Shown here: in pieces, positions 30,753 through 38,394 of the stretch
Position numbering within the stretch: the stretch's first letter is position 1
Layout: every line of letters begins with the position of its first letter
Origin: Rhodanobacteraceae bacterium
Lineage (GTDB): Bacteria > Pseudomonadota > Gammaproteobacteria > Xanthomonadales > Rhodanobacteraceae
Direction: 5' to 3'
DNA: 64,000 bases
Assembly: GCA_004299555.1 (NCBI GenBank)
Contig: SCQU01000006.1
Coordinates: 86,271-150,270 of the forward strand
Program-made: the position numbers and the translations under genes
Notes under the pieces: generated by a model
What the model was told of the DNA's origin: nothing
Database searches by the model: none
Seen by the model: only the letters and a program-made list of their open reading frames with translations

Positions 30753-31334
30753 ATGCCGGCATCCACGACAAACCGTTTCCCCTTGCTGGGTGAGCCCATC
30801 GCGCTGGACCTTGCGAACACCCGGGTCCGGCGCCAGGGTGAAACCGTTGACCTGCTGGACACGCCGGCCGCACTCGCGGCGTGGCTGCGGTACGAACACG
30901 CGCGCCTGCCCTGGGCAGGCACGGTCACAGGCGGCGACGTCACGGCCGTACGCGAGCTGCGCGATGCGGTGGTGGTGCTGCTGGATGCCGCCCAGCAGCA
31001 CACCCGGGCCCCCGCCAGCGCACTGCATAGCCTGAATGCGGCGCTCGCGGACGGCCGCGCAACGTCCCTGCAACTCGGTTGGACCGACACGCAACCGCAT
31101 CTGGTTGCGCCTCGGGCGCACACGCGGCGCAGCGTGCTGTTGCACGCGCTGGCGGCCGATGCCATCGCCTTGCTGACCGGCCCGGACGCCAAACGGCTGC
31201 GCCAATGCGCGCACCCCGATTGCATTCTCCGCTTCGTGGCCACCAACCCGCGCCGGCGCTGGTGCTGCGACGCCACCTGCGGCAACCGCGCGCGCGTTGC
31301 ACGCCACTACCTGCGCCACCGCGAGGCACATTGA
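30753..31334 (+). CDS. ABATE/CGNR zinc-finger transcriptional regulator
   Basis: Predicted DNA-binding protein of 193 residues. The N-terminal ABATE-like ligand domain begins FPLLGEPIALDLANTRV; the C-terminal CGNR zinc finger (about 150-190) has the pattern LRQCAHPDCILRF ... RRRWCCDATCGNRARVARHYLRHR, with four Cys for zinc and the CGNR signature intact. Proteins of this kind are stress- or metabolite-responsive repressors of small efflux or dehydrogenase operons. Its stop overlaps the MFS start (TGATG), and a palindromic operator lies upstream, so autoregulation is likely. Confidence 0.93.
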   Translation: MPASTTNRFPLLGEPIALDLANTRVRRQGETVDLLDTPAALAAWLRYEHARLPWAGTVTGGDVTAVRELRDAVVVLLDAAQQHTRAPASALHSLNAALADGRATSLQLGWTDTQPHLVAPRAHTRRSVLLHALAADAIALLTGPDAKRLRQCAHPDCILRFVATNPRRRWCCDATCGNRARVARHYLRHREAH

Positions 31335-32551
31335 TGGCTGCCGTACCGTTGCCGGCCACGCCGGCAGACACCCCGCGCTGGCTGCTGCCCGTCGTCTGCG
31401 GTGCGGCGTTCATGGTGTTTACGCAAACCTTCATGGTGGCGCCGCTCATTCCGCGTTTGGCGGCGGTATTTGGCAGCCCGATCGGATGGGTCGCGCTCGC
31501 CATTCCGGCGTACGTCGTGCCGCAGGCCATCGGGACGCTCTGCAGCGGGCCGCTCTCGGACCGGCTGGGCCGCCGCGGCGTCATCCTCGGCTCGCTGCTT
31601 GTGTTCATCGTGTTGACCGCGGCCACGGCGACCGCGCACCGGGTCGACACCTTCATCATCTGGCGCGTGCTCACCGGCGTGAGCGCCGCGGGCATCGTGC
31701 CGATCAGCCTGACGCTGATTGGCGACGTGGTGCCGTTCCAGCGCCGCGGCCGCGCAGTGGGCTGGCTGTTTGGATCGATCGCCGGCGGCACCGCAACGGG
31801 CGCCGCCATCGGGGCCCTGCTGGAACCTGTGCTCGGCTGGCGCAGCCTCTTTCTTGGCGTCGCCGCACTGTGCGCGCTGGTGGTGTTGCTCGCGATTGCG
31901 ACCCGGGCGCTGCCACGGTCGCAACGCCTAACGGCCGCGCCCGCATGGCGCCAGCTTGTACGCGGCTATCGCGCGCTGCTGGCGCGGCGGCGCGCGCAGC
32001 GCACCTACACCTACGTACTGTTGAACGCGATCCTGCAATCGGGCGTGTTTACCTGGCTGGGTGTGTACCTGCACCAGCGCTTCGGCCTTGGTGAAATGGG
32101 CATCGGGCTGGTGCTGCTCGGCTACGGCGTACCCGGGCTGTTGTTTGGCCCCGTCATCGGCAAGCTGGCCGATCGCTTTGGCCGCGCCCGCATCATCCCG
32201 GCCGGGGTTGCGCTGACCGGCCTGTGCGCGCTGGCGCTCGCGCTACCGCTCCATTTGGGTCTGGTGCAGACGGCGATCATCCTGCTGTCGCTCGGTTTCG
32301 ACCTCACCCAGCCGCTGCTGGCAGCCATCGCCACCGACCTGCACGGCGACCGCGGGCAGACCGTGGCCCTGATGGCGTTCTCGCTGTTCACGGGGTTCGG
32401 CGTGGGCAGCCTTGTGTTTCAGGGTGCGCTCGCGCTCGGCTTCACGGCGGCGCTGGTGCTGTTCGGGCTGGCGGCACTGGCGGCCGCTGGCGTGGCGCTG
32501 CGGCTGTTTCGTGACGAGCGTCCGGCCGCCGCACCGCAGCTGCACGCGTAA
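31334..32551 (+). CDS. MFS transporter (drug/metabolite efflux type)
   Basis: Membrane transporter of 405 residues with about 12 hydrophobic helices. The MFS signature between helices 2 and 3 is SGPLSDRLGRRGVILGS, and the C-terminal counterpart is IGKLADRFGRARIIPAG. The helix-5 stretch (SLTLIGDVVPFQRRGRAVGWLFGSIAGGTATGAAIGALL) resembles the motif of drug/H+ antiporters, favouring export. The ATG at 31334 overlaps the regulator stop by one base. Substrate unknown; regulation by a CGNR repressor suggests an inducible efflux response. Confidence 0.9.
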   Translation: MAAVPLPATPADTPRWLLPVVCGAAFMVFTQTFMVAPLIPRLAAVFGSPIGWVALAIPAYVVPQAIGTLCSGPLSDRLGRRGVILGSLLVFIVLTAATATAHRVDTFIIWRVLTGVSAAGIVPISLTLIGDVVPFQRRGRAVGWLFGSIAGGTATGAAIGALLEPVLGWRSLFLGVAALCALVVLLAIATRALPRSQRLTAAPAWRQLVRGYRALLARRRAQRTYTYVLLNAILQSGVFTWLGVYLHQRFGLGEMGIGLVLLGYGVPGLLFGPVIGKLADRFGRARIIPAGVALTGLCALALALPLHLGLVQTAIILLSLGFDLTQPLLAAIATDLHGDRGQTVALMAFSLFTGFGVGSLVFQGALALGFTAALVLFGLAALAAAGVALRLFRDERPAAAPQLHA

Positions 32552-32605
32552 CGGGCCGGCGCGCGGGTTTCCGGGTAGTCTGGCCGCATTCCTTGGCGCA
32601 CATTC

Positions 32606-33634
32606 ATGCAAGCCATCCAAATCGTCGAACTGGGCAAACCGCTGCAGGCACGCGACGTGCCGCTGCCGGAGCCGGGCCCGCACGAGATCCGGATCAAGAT
32701 CGAAGCGGCGGGCATCTGCCATTCGGATGCCCACTACCGCGCCGGAACCGCCAGCGTCGCCCGCCTGCCGATCACGCCCGGGCACGAGATCGCGGGTCGC
32801 GTTGACAAGCTGGGTGCAGACGTCACCCGGTTGGCCGTGGGCGATCGCGTTGCCCTGCACTACCTTGTCACCTGTGGCACCTGCGATTACTGCGGCCGCG
32901 GCCTCGAGCAGTTTTGCCGCCACGGCCAGATGCTCGGCAAGCACCTTGACGGTGGCTACGCGGAATATGTGGTGGCGCCGGCCCACAACGCGATTGCGAT
33001 TGCGGCGGAGGTCAGCTCACCCGCTGCGGCGATCATGATGTGCTCAAGCTCCACCGCGTTCCATGCACTGCGCCAGGCGCGGATGCAGCCGGGCGACCGC
33101 GTTGCAATATTCGGTGCCGGCGGGCTTGGCATGTCCGCCGTGCAGCTGGCACGCGCGTGCGGTGCAGCCGAAGTGTTCGCGGTGGATATCGATCGTCGCA
33201 AGCTCGGCGCGGCTGCACGCTACGGCGCCATTCCGGTCGATCCTGCCGACGGCGCGCCCGACCGCCAGCTGCGCGCGGCCACGCACGGTGAGGGCGTCGA
33301 GGTTGCGCTGGAATTTGCGGGCCTGCCGGTCACGCAGCAACAGGCGACCGCAGCGCTGGCGGTACACGGGCGGGTGGCGCTGGCCGGCATTTCCCGCCAG
33401 CCGTTCGCGGTCGACAGCTTTGCGACCGTCATCAACCAGGAAGCCGAGATCATCGGTGTATCCGATCACCTGCGCAGCGAGCTCGTGACCTTGATGGACT
33501 TCGCGCGCCGCGGCCTGCTCGACCTCGAGAGCGTGATCGCGGACCGCCTGCCGCTGGACGCCGACGAAATCAACCGGCGCCTGGACGCGTTGGCCGGGTT
33601 CCACGGCTTCACCCGCTCGGTGATCGTCGCGTAA
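32606..33634 (+). CDS. Zinc-dependent alcohol dehydrogenase
   Basis: MDR-family enzyme of 342 residues. Catalytic zinc ligands are Cys in AAGICHSDAHYRAG and His-Glu in TPGHEIAGRV; the structural zinc lobe is CGTCDYCGRGLEQFC. The nucleotide-binding motif is FGAGGLGMSAVQLARACGAAEVFAVDIDRR, with the Asp favouring NAD(H). It lies 54 bases after the MFS gene in the same direction, so it may be the third gene of the CGNR operon, converting an alcohol or aldehyde that the transporter also handles. Substrate not deducible. Confidence 0.92.
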   Translation: MQAIQIVELGKPLQARDVPLPEPGPHEIRIKIEAAGICHSDAHYRAGTASVARLPITPGHEIAGRVDKLGADVTRLAVGDRVALHYLVTCGTCDYCGRGLEQFCRHGQMLGKHLDGGYAEYVVAPAHNAIAIAAEVSSPAAAIMMCSSSTAFHALRQARMQPGDRVAIFGAGGLGMSAVQLARACGAAEVFAVDIDRRKLGAAARYGAIPVDPADGAPDRQLRAATHGEGVEVALEFAGLPVTQQQATAALAVHGRVALAGISRQPFAVDSFATVINQEAEIIGVSDHLRSELVTLMDFARRGLLDLESVIADRLPLDADEINRRLDALAGFHGFTRSVIVA

Positions 33635-33670
33635 GCGCAAATACCACGCATTGCGCGCAGCAACGCGAAT

Positions 33671-34462
33671 CTAGCGACGCCGACGCTTGGGCAACCACGA
33701 TCCCAATGCAGCCTCGGCCAGTTCCGGCCAGCGCGCGTTGGCGGCCGGGCTTGCGGGACTCGGGTGCGGCAGGTAGCGGATTTCGACATCCTCACCCAGC
33801 ACGGCGCGCGCGCGACGTTCGGCGTAGCGCCCGATGCCGACGACCGCGGCCGGTTGCAGCGCACGCACCACCGCGGTCAGTGCGCGGTCGCACACCGCGC
33901 CCAGCGCGGCGTGCTCAGTACGGCTCAAGCGCTCCGGGATCAGGTTGTGGTCATCGCCGATGAACAGCAGCGGGCAATAGTTCCACACAAAGAAGCGCGA
34001 GAAGAATGCATCCGGCGGCCCCAGCCGTGCTTCGGCCCAGCGCCACAGGCGCGAACCGCTGCCCTCGTTGCGATGGCACGCCATGCCGAGGATGGGGTAC
34101 TTGCGATGCTGCGCCGGCAACCTGGCGCTGAGCTTGGCGTCGATGCCAAACCATTCGCGCACCATCAGCACGTCGCCAAAGGGCACGCCGGTTTGCGCCA
34201 TGCCCCAGGGCCCGGGGTTCATGCCCAGCAGCAGTACCCGCCCGCACCCGCTGCCGTAGCGCCGCAGGTATTCGCGGTATCCGCCCCAGGCGTAAGCCAG
34301 CGGGTTGTAGACGTGGCTCGGCGTGCTCCATTCGAGTGTTTCGACCTCGCGCGCGAGGCGCCGGGCGATGCGTTGCAGCGGGATCGAACCAGCCATGCCC
34401 TTCAGTGCCCTACCCACCCCTGAAACCTCCGCCCGCAAACCAATGGTTCCGCGCCGCGTCAT
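33671..34462 (-). CDS. SMUG1-like uracil-DNA glycosylase
   Basis: Base-excision enzyme of up to 263 residues. Family motifs: GMNPGPWGMAQTGVPFG (catalytic Asn-containing loop), FFVWNYCPLLFI and HPSPASPAAN (His-containing DNA-intercalation loop). SMUG1 removes uracil and oxidised pyrimidines such as hydroxymethyluracil. Start uncertain: an ATG at 34462 overlaps the PspC stop by one base, implying coupling, but the first 22 residues look non-conserved, and an ATG at 34396 would give a more typical N-terminus. Bacterial SMUG1 genes are sporadic in distribution. Confidence 0.9.
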   Translation of the reverse strand: MTRRGTIGLRAEVSGVGRALKGMAGSIPLQRIARRLAREVETLEWSTPSHVYNPLAYAWGGYREYLRRYGSGCGRVLLLGMNPGPWGMAQTGVPFGDVLMVREWFGIDAKLSARLPAQHRKYPILGMACHRNEGSGSRLWRWAEARLGPPDAFFSRFFVWNYCPLLFIGDDHNLIPERLSRTEHAALGAVCDRALTAVVRALQPAAVVGIGRYAERRARAVLGEDVEIRYLPHPSPASPAANARWPELAEAALGSWLPKRRRR

Positions 34463-34659
34463 CAATCTTCCTGCGGAATCAGAATCCACAGGATGATGTA
34501 GACCAGCAAGCCCGGAAACGCCGCCGAGAAAATCGACACCAGCACATAGATCACGCGCGCGAGCGTCGGATCCAGTCCGAAGTAGTCGGCAAGTCCGCCA
34601 ACGACCCCGGCAATCCAGCGATCCCGGCGCGAACGACGCAAATGGCGTGCAGTGTCCAT
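34462..34659 (-). CDS. PspC-domain membrane protein
   Basis: Protein of 65 residues composed almost entirely of a PspC domain: basic start (ARHLRRSRRDRW), the characteristic IAGVVGGLADYFGLDPTLARVIYVL and a hydrophobic C-terminal helix (FPGLLVYIILWILIPQED). PspC links membrane stress to the phage-shock response, but stand-alone versions often have other roles. No pspA/B genes are adjacent. The ATG at 34659 gives the usual short form. Its stop is overlapped by the glycosylase gene. Confidence 0.92.
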   Translation of the reverse strand: MDTARHLRRSRRDRWIAGVVGGLADYFGLDPTLARVIYVLVSIFSAAFPGLLVYIILWILIPQED

Positions 34660-34987
34660 GCCGGCAATTCTAGCCGTACCCGCCATCTGGCGTTGCCAAC
34701 GTGGCCGCTGAATAAGCGTCGCGAGCGATGGCAGATTGCGTGACGCCGGCTAAATCGACAGGGAACGCCGATTTGAACGCCGCAGGCGGCCCGTAGGGCG
34801 AGCCACAGGGATGTGGCGAGTCAGCGCAGGAAGCCGAGTGTACACGCCAGTACCTGAGCGTTGACTCGTCGCGTCCGCGACTCACCCTTCGGGCCATTCG
34901 CTTCGCGAATGTTCGCTCTGGCATCCTGCCTCCGCGGTCGGGCACCGCCGGCACGCAAGCTGCTGAGCGCAGCGGGCTGTTCAGGAG
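34660..34987. repeat. Gene-free spacer with a dispersed-repeat motif
   Basis: Roughly 330 bases with no credible gene. Around 34781-34823 there is a unit GCCGCAGGCGGCCCGTAGGG followed by CGAGCCACAGGGATGTGGCGAG, and at 34885-34912 a TTCGGGCC/CGCTTCGCGAA palindromic patch. Their compositional style is that of dispersed intergenic repeats in this bacterial group. The open frames crossing it have no family resemblance. Confidence 0.45.
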
Positions 34988-36055
34988 TCACCGGGTGCGC
35001 TTGGCCAGCCACTCATGGATCGCCGGCGGTACCTCGCGCTGCGCGCGACCCGAAACATAGATGCCGATGTGGCCGCCCTTGAACGCCAGTTGCGTGTAAT
35101 CCTTGGTACCCACGTGCTCACCCAGCGGGCGCGCTGCCGACGGCGGCACCAGGTGATCCTGCTCGGCAAAGATGTTCAGCACCGGCAGCGTGATGTTTTT
35201 CAGGTCGATCGCGTGGCCGCCAATCTCAAGCCCGCCTTCGACCAGTTTGTTGCCCTGGTAGAAATCCTTGATGAACTGCCGGAACGCCTCGCCGGCCTGG
35301 TCGGGCGAATCGAAGATCCACTTTTCCATGCGCAGGAAGTTTTCCAGCTCGACCTTGTCGTCCATGATGTCCAGCATCGCGATGTACTTCTGCTGGTTGA
35401 GGCGCACCGGCTTCAGGGTGAGGTAGCAGAAGTTCATCAGGTCGGCCGGCACGTTGCCCAGCGTGTCAACGAACAGGTCCACGTCCATGTCGCGCGTCCA
35501 GTGCGACAGCATGTTGTCCTTGGTGTGGAAATCACAGGGCGTCACCATCGTGATCAGGTTCTGCAGCTTGTCCTGATGCAAGGCGGCGAAGCAGAGCGAA
35601 AACGCGCCGCCCTCGCAAATGCCAAGCAGGTTGATCTTCTTGACGCCCGAATGATTCGCGACGGCGTCGACGCAGCGCCGGATGTAGCCATTGATGTAGT
35701 CGTCCAGGGTCAGCCAGCGATCGGCGCGGTCCGGATAGCCCCAGTCGATGATGTAGACATCCTCGCCAAGCGCCAAGAGATTCTTCACCAGCGAGCGGTT
35801 GTCCTGCAGGTCCACCATGTACGGACGATTGACCAGCGCATAGCAAATCAGGATCGGCGCCTTGGCGGTCGGCTTGCCCTTGCCCTTGTAGCGATATACG
35901 ACGACCTTGTCCTCGGTGTAGATCGCTTCCTTGTCGGTCGCACCGTAGTTGACGTCGTCGATTTCCCGCAGGGTGCGGAAGCTCGCGGCCAGTTTCTGCT
36001 GGGCGCGCAGGGCCTCATCCAGCGCACGCTTCGGATCAATGCGGATCGATTCCAT
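34988..36055 (-). CDS. phaC: Class III polyhydroxyalkanoate synthase, catalytic subunit
   Basis: Polymerase of 355 residues, the exact length usual for class III PhaC. The lipase-like box GICEGG carries the catalytic Cys; the Asp is in NIFAEQDHLVPP and the His in FKGGHIGIYVSG. Further hallmarks are ICYALVNRPYMVDLQDNRSLVKNLL and DVYIIDWGYPDRADR. It polymerises 3-hydroxyacyl-CoA and requires PhaE. Its start is preceded by AAGGAGTG, and phaE ends five bases upstream, so the pair is coexpressed. The longer upstream frame is inside phaE. Confidence 0.97.
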   Translation of the reverse strand: MESIRIDPKRALDEALRAQQKLAASFRTLREIDDVNYGATDKEAIYTEDKVVVYRYKGKGKPTAKAPILICYALVNRPYMVDLQDNRSLVKNLLALGEDVYIIDWGYPDRADRWLTLDDYINGYIRRCVDAVANHSGVKKINLLGICEGGAFSLCFAALHQDKLQNLITMVTPCDFHTKDNMLSHWTRDMDVDLFVDTLGNVPADLMNFCYLTLKPVRLNQQKYIAMLDIMDDKVELENFLRMEKWIFDSPDQAGEAFRQFIKDFYQGNKLVEGGLEIGGHAIDLKNITLPVLNIFAEQDHLVPPSAARPLGEHVGTKDYTQLAFKGGHIGIYVSGRAQREVPPAIHEWLAKRTR

Positions 36056-36060
36056 GGCGG

Positions 36061-37092
36061 TCACTCCTTGCGCTGCCTGGCGGCAGCCTTCGCAGTGGGT
36101 TTGCGTGGACGCGGAGCCTTTGGCGGCCCCGCTTTCAACCGCGCGACGTCCGCGCGCAGCGCGGCAATTTCCGCGCGCAGCGCGGCATCGCTCTCCGCAC
36201 GGTTCTTCGCCGCACGATGCAGCTCGTGTACGCGTTTGCCGATGCTGTCGACCTCGGTACGCGTGGGCATGCCAAGATCGTTGGAAACCTTCTCCACCTC
36301 GCGCTGGACGCCCTGGCGCACGCGCATCTGGGCGTTGACCAGCGCCCCGTAGACTTCGCGGAACTCGGGCGACAGGGCAACCTCCGCGTAGGCCTCTTCC
36401 GCCGCATCCACCCACACGTCGTACAACCCGCGTACCGAATCGATCTGCCGGCCGGGTTCGGCGCGCTCGCCCAATTTGTCTTCAAACAGCGTGAACGCGC
36501 GCTGGCTGGCGCGGGCAATCAAGGCGTTGTAGCGATTGGTTTCATGCTGATAGTCCAGCCACGCCTTGGCCATGCGCTGGTAGTGTTCCTGATGCTCGCG
36601 CGCGAAGCCGAATGCCGGCACGTCAAGCAGCGACCGCGCCTCGGCCAGCGCCGGTTCCAGGCCTTGCATCATCTGTTCGAAACCCTTGGCGCCATGCCCG
36701 GCCAGCTCGCGCAGCGCGCGTGCCAGCGGATTGTCGCGGAGCGCGGCGTCGGCGCCCGGAAAATTGAACGACTCGCGCAGGCACTCGGCCCAGGCTTGCG
36801 GATCGGCCTTGCCATCCGCGCCCTTCTCGGCCAGTGACTGCAGCAGCGCAAAATAGCTGCGCGCCCCGGCCAACAGGCGCTCGACCACCTCGCTTTGGCT
36901 GTCCTGCGCCTTGTGCGCGTCAAACAGCCGCGACCATTGCTCAAGCCCTTCGTGCCACGGCATCTTGCCGGTGCTGGCGTCGGCGGTGGTACCGAACGCG
37001 TTGCGCGTGGCGTCGGTCCACGCGTCCCAATACTGCTGCGAAAGCGCCTGCCAATCACCCTGCACGCGCGTGGAACCGGCGCCCTTGGCCAT
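36061..37092 (-). CDS. phaE: Class III PHA synthase subunit PhaE
   Basis: Accessory subunit of 343 residues, needed for activity of class III PhaC. It is largely helical: an N-terminal WQALSQQYWDAWTDATRNAFG stretch, a central LPEFREVYGALVNAQMRVRQGVQREVEKV region and a C-terminal coiled coil followed by a basic Lys/Pro/Ala-rich tail (PRKPTAKAAARQRKE) that could touch DNA or granules. The ATG at 37092 is preferred over an upstream one at 37146. Located 5 bp upstream of phaC and 69 bp downstream of korB. Confidence 0.92.
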   Translation of the reverse strand: MAKGAGSTRVQGDWQALSQQYWDAWTDATRNAFGTTADASTGKMPWHEGLEQWSRLFDAHKAQDSQSEVVERLLAGARSYFALLQSLAEKGADGKADPQAWAECLRESFNFPGADAALRDNPLARALRELAGHGAKGFEQMMQGLEPALAEARSLLDVPAFGFAREHQEHYQRMAKAWLDYQHETNRYNALIARASQRAFTLFEDKLGERAEPGRQIDSVRGLYDVWVDAAEEAYAEVALSPEFREVYGALVNAQMRVRQGVQREVEKVSNDLGMPTRTEVDSIGKRVHELHRAAKNRAESDAALRAEIAALRADVARLKAGPPKAPRPRKPTAKAAARQRKE

Positions 37093-37161
37093 GTCGATGG
37101 TCTCTGGAAATAGTCGTTGCCTATGGTAGTTGCGTTGATGCTGCACCGCAACAATCGGCGT

Positions 37162-38217
37162 TCAGCGCAACCCCGCGTTGATCTGCGCCAGGATGGCGCT
37201 GCCAGGGCACAGCTCGCGTTCGTGCAAGGTATTGAAAGCCACCGGTACGGTATCGAGGTGCGCGTGCAGATCCGGGGCATCGGGATCGACGTACAACAGG
37301 CCGGTGACAATTTCTCCGCGCGCCTGGCAGGCGTGCAGGTAGTTCATTGCCGCCACCCGGTCACCGGTGTCGTGCGACGCCGGCAGCTTGTGCAGGAGTA
37401 GAACGCTGCCATCGTGCTGGCGCACTTCACGCACCTCGCCGGCCGGATAGTCAACGCTGATCGCATCCTGCGGCGCAATGAAATCCATTTGGCACAACGC
37501 GTGATTGTGCTCGCGCACATAGTCGTAGCTCTTGGTGCTGCCGGGGTGATTGTTGAACGCCACGCACGGGCTGATGACGTCCACGAACGAGGTCCCCACG
37601 TGCGTCATAGCGGCTTTGAGCGTCGGCACCAGCTGCGCCTTGTCACCCGAAAAGCTGCGCGCGACGAAACTGGCGCCGAGCTGCAGTGCCATGCCGACCA
37701 TGTCGACCGGTGCGTCGGTATTGATCGCGCCCTTCTTGGACTTGCTGCCCTGATCGGCCGTGGCCGAAAACTGTCCCTTGGTCAGGCCATACACACCATT
37801 GTTTTCGACGATGTAGACCATGTTGACGCCACGCCGGACCGCATGCACGAACTGGCCGATACCGATGGACGCGGAATCGCCGTCGCCGGAGATCCCCAGG
37901 TACATCAGCTCGCGGTTGGCGAGGTTGGCGCCGGTCAATACCGAGGGCATGCGGCCATGCACGGCATTGAAGCCGTGCGAGGCCGACAGGAAATACGTGG
38001 GCGTCTTGGAACTGCAGCCGATCCCGGAAATCTTGGCGACCCGATGCGGCTGGATATCCAGTTCCCAGCAGGCCTGGATGATGGCCGCCGAGATCGAGTC
38101 GTGCCCACAACCGGCGCACAGCGTTGACATGGCGCCTTCGTAGTCGCGCCGCGTGAAGCCGACGCGGTTTCTCTGCAGCGACGGGTGGTGGATTCTGGGT
38201 TTGGGCAGATAGGTCAT
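37162..38217 (-). CDS. korB: 2-Oxoacid:ferredoxin oxidoreductase, beta subunit
   Basis: ThDP-binding subunit of 351 residues. The ThDP/Mg motif is GDGDSASIGIGQFVHAVRRGVNMVYIVENNGVYGLT, and Cys ligands of the [4Fe-4S] cluster lie in LCAGCGHDSIS and near GIGCSSKTP. The N-terminal RRDYEGAMSTLCAGCGH segment is typical of 2-oxoglutarate/2-oxoacid:acceptor oxidoreductase beta chains. It works with KorA, whose gene is 178 bp upstream across a repeat. Reaction: CoA-dependent oxidative decarboxylation of a 2-oxoacid (2-oxoglutarate most likely) with ferredoxin as acceptor. Start at 38217 excludes repeat-derived codons. Confidence 0.93.
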   Translation of the reverse strand: MTYLPKPRIHHPSLQRNRVGFTRRDYEGAMSTLCAGCGHDSISAAIIQACWELDIQPHRVAKISGIGCSSKTPTYFLSASHGFNAVHGRMPSVLTGANLANRELMYLGISGDGDSASIGIGQFVHAVRRGVNMVYIVENNGVYGLTKGQFSATADQGSKSKKGAINTDAPVDMVGMALQLGASFVARSFSGDKAQLVPTLKAAMTHVGTSFVDVISPCVAFNNHPGSTKSYDYVREHNHALCQMDFIAPQDAISVDYPAGEVREVRQHDGSVLLLHKLPASHDTGDRVAAMNYLHACQARGEIVTGLLYVDPDAPDLHAHLDTVPVAFNTLHERELCPGSAILAQINAGLR

Positions 38218-38394
38218 ATCAAGCCGTCCGCTGCGGGCCGTTCTCCCGAGGGGAGAAGCGAATGCATCGATCCCTCTCCTTCCGGGAGAAGGGGCTGGGG
38301 TGAGGGTCCGCACTCGCGCAATGTTGAATCGTGCATTTTCCGAACCCTCATCCGGCGCTGCGCGCCACCTTTTCCCGGAGGCAGAAGGGGAAAG
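38218..38394. repeat. Repeat-rich spacer between korA and korB
   Basis: Contains CTCCCGAGGGGAG (about 38242-38254) and CTCTCCTTCCGGGAGAAGGGG-like hairpins (about 38273-38293), a GTGAGGGTCCG arm, and at about 38347-38383 CCTCATCCGGCGCTGCGCGCC followed by CTTTTCCCGGAGG. The last two resemble the unit in the sucB-lpd spacer, so one dispersed family is present in both operons. Confidence 0.65.

Noticed and set aside
36056..36415. A longer PhaC start giving 475 residues
   Set aside because: The extra residues are a shifted reading of phaE, and the ATG at 36055 has a strong ribosome-binding site and gives the standard class III length.
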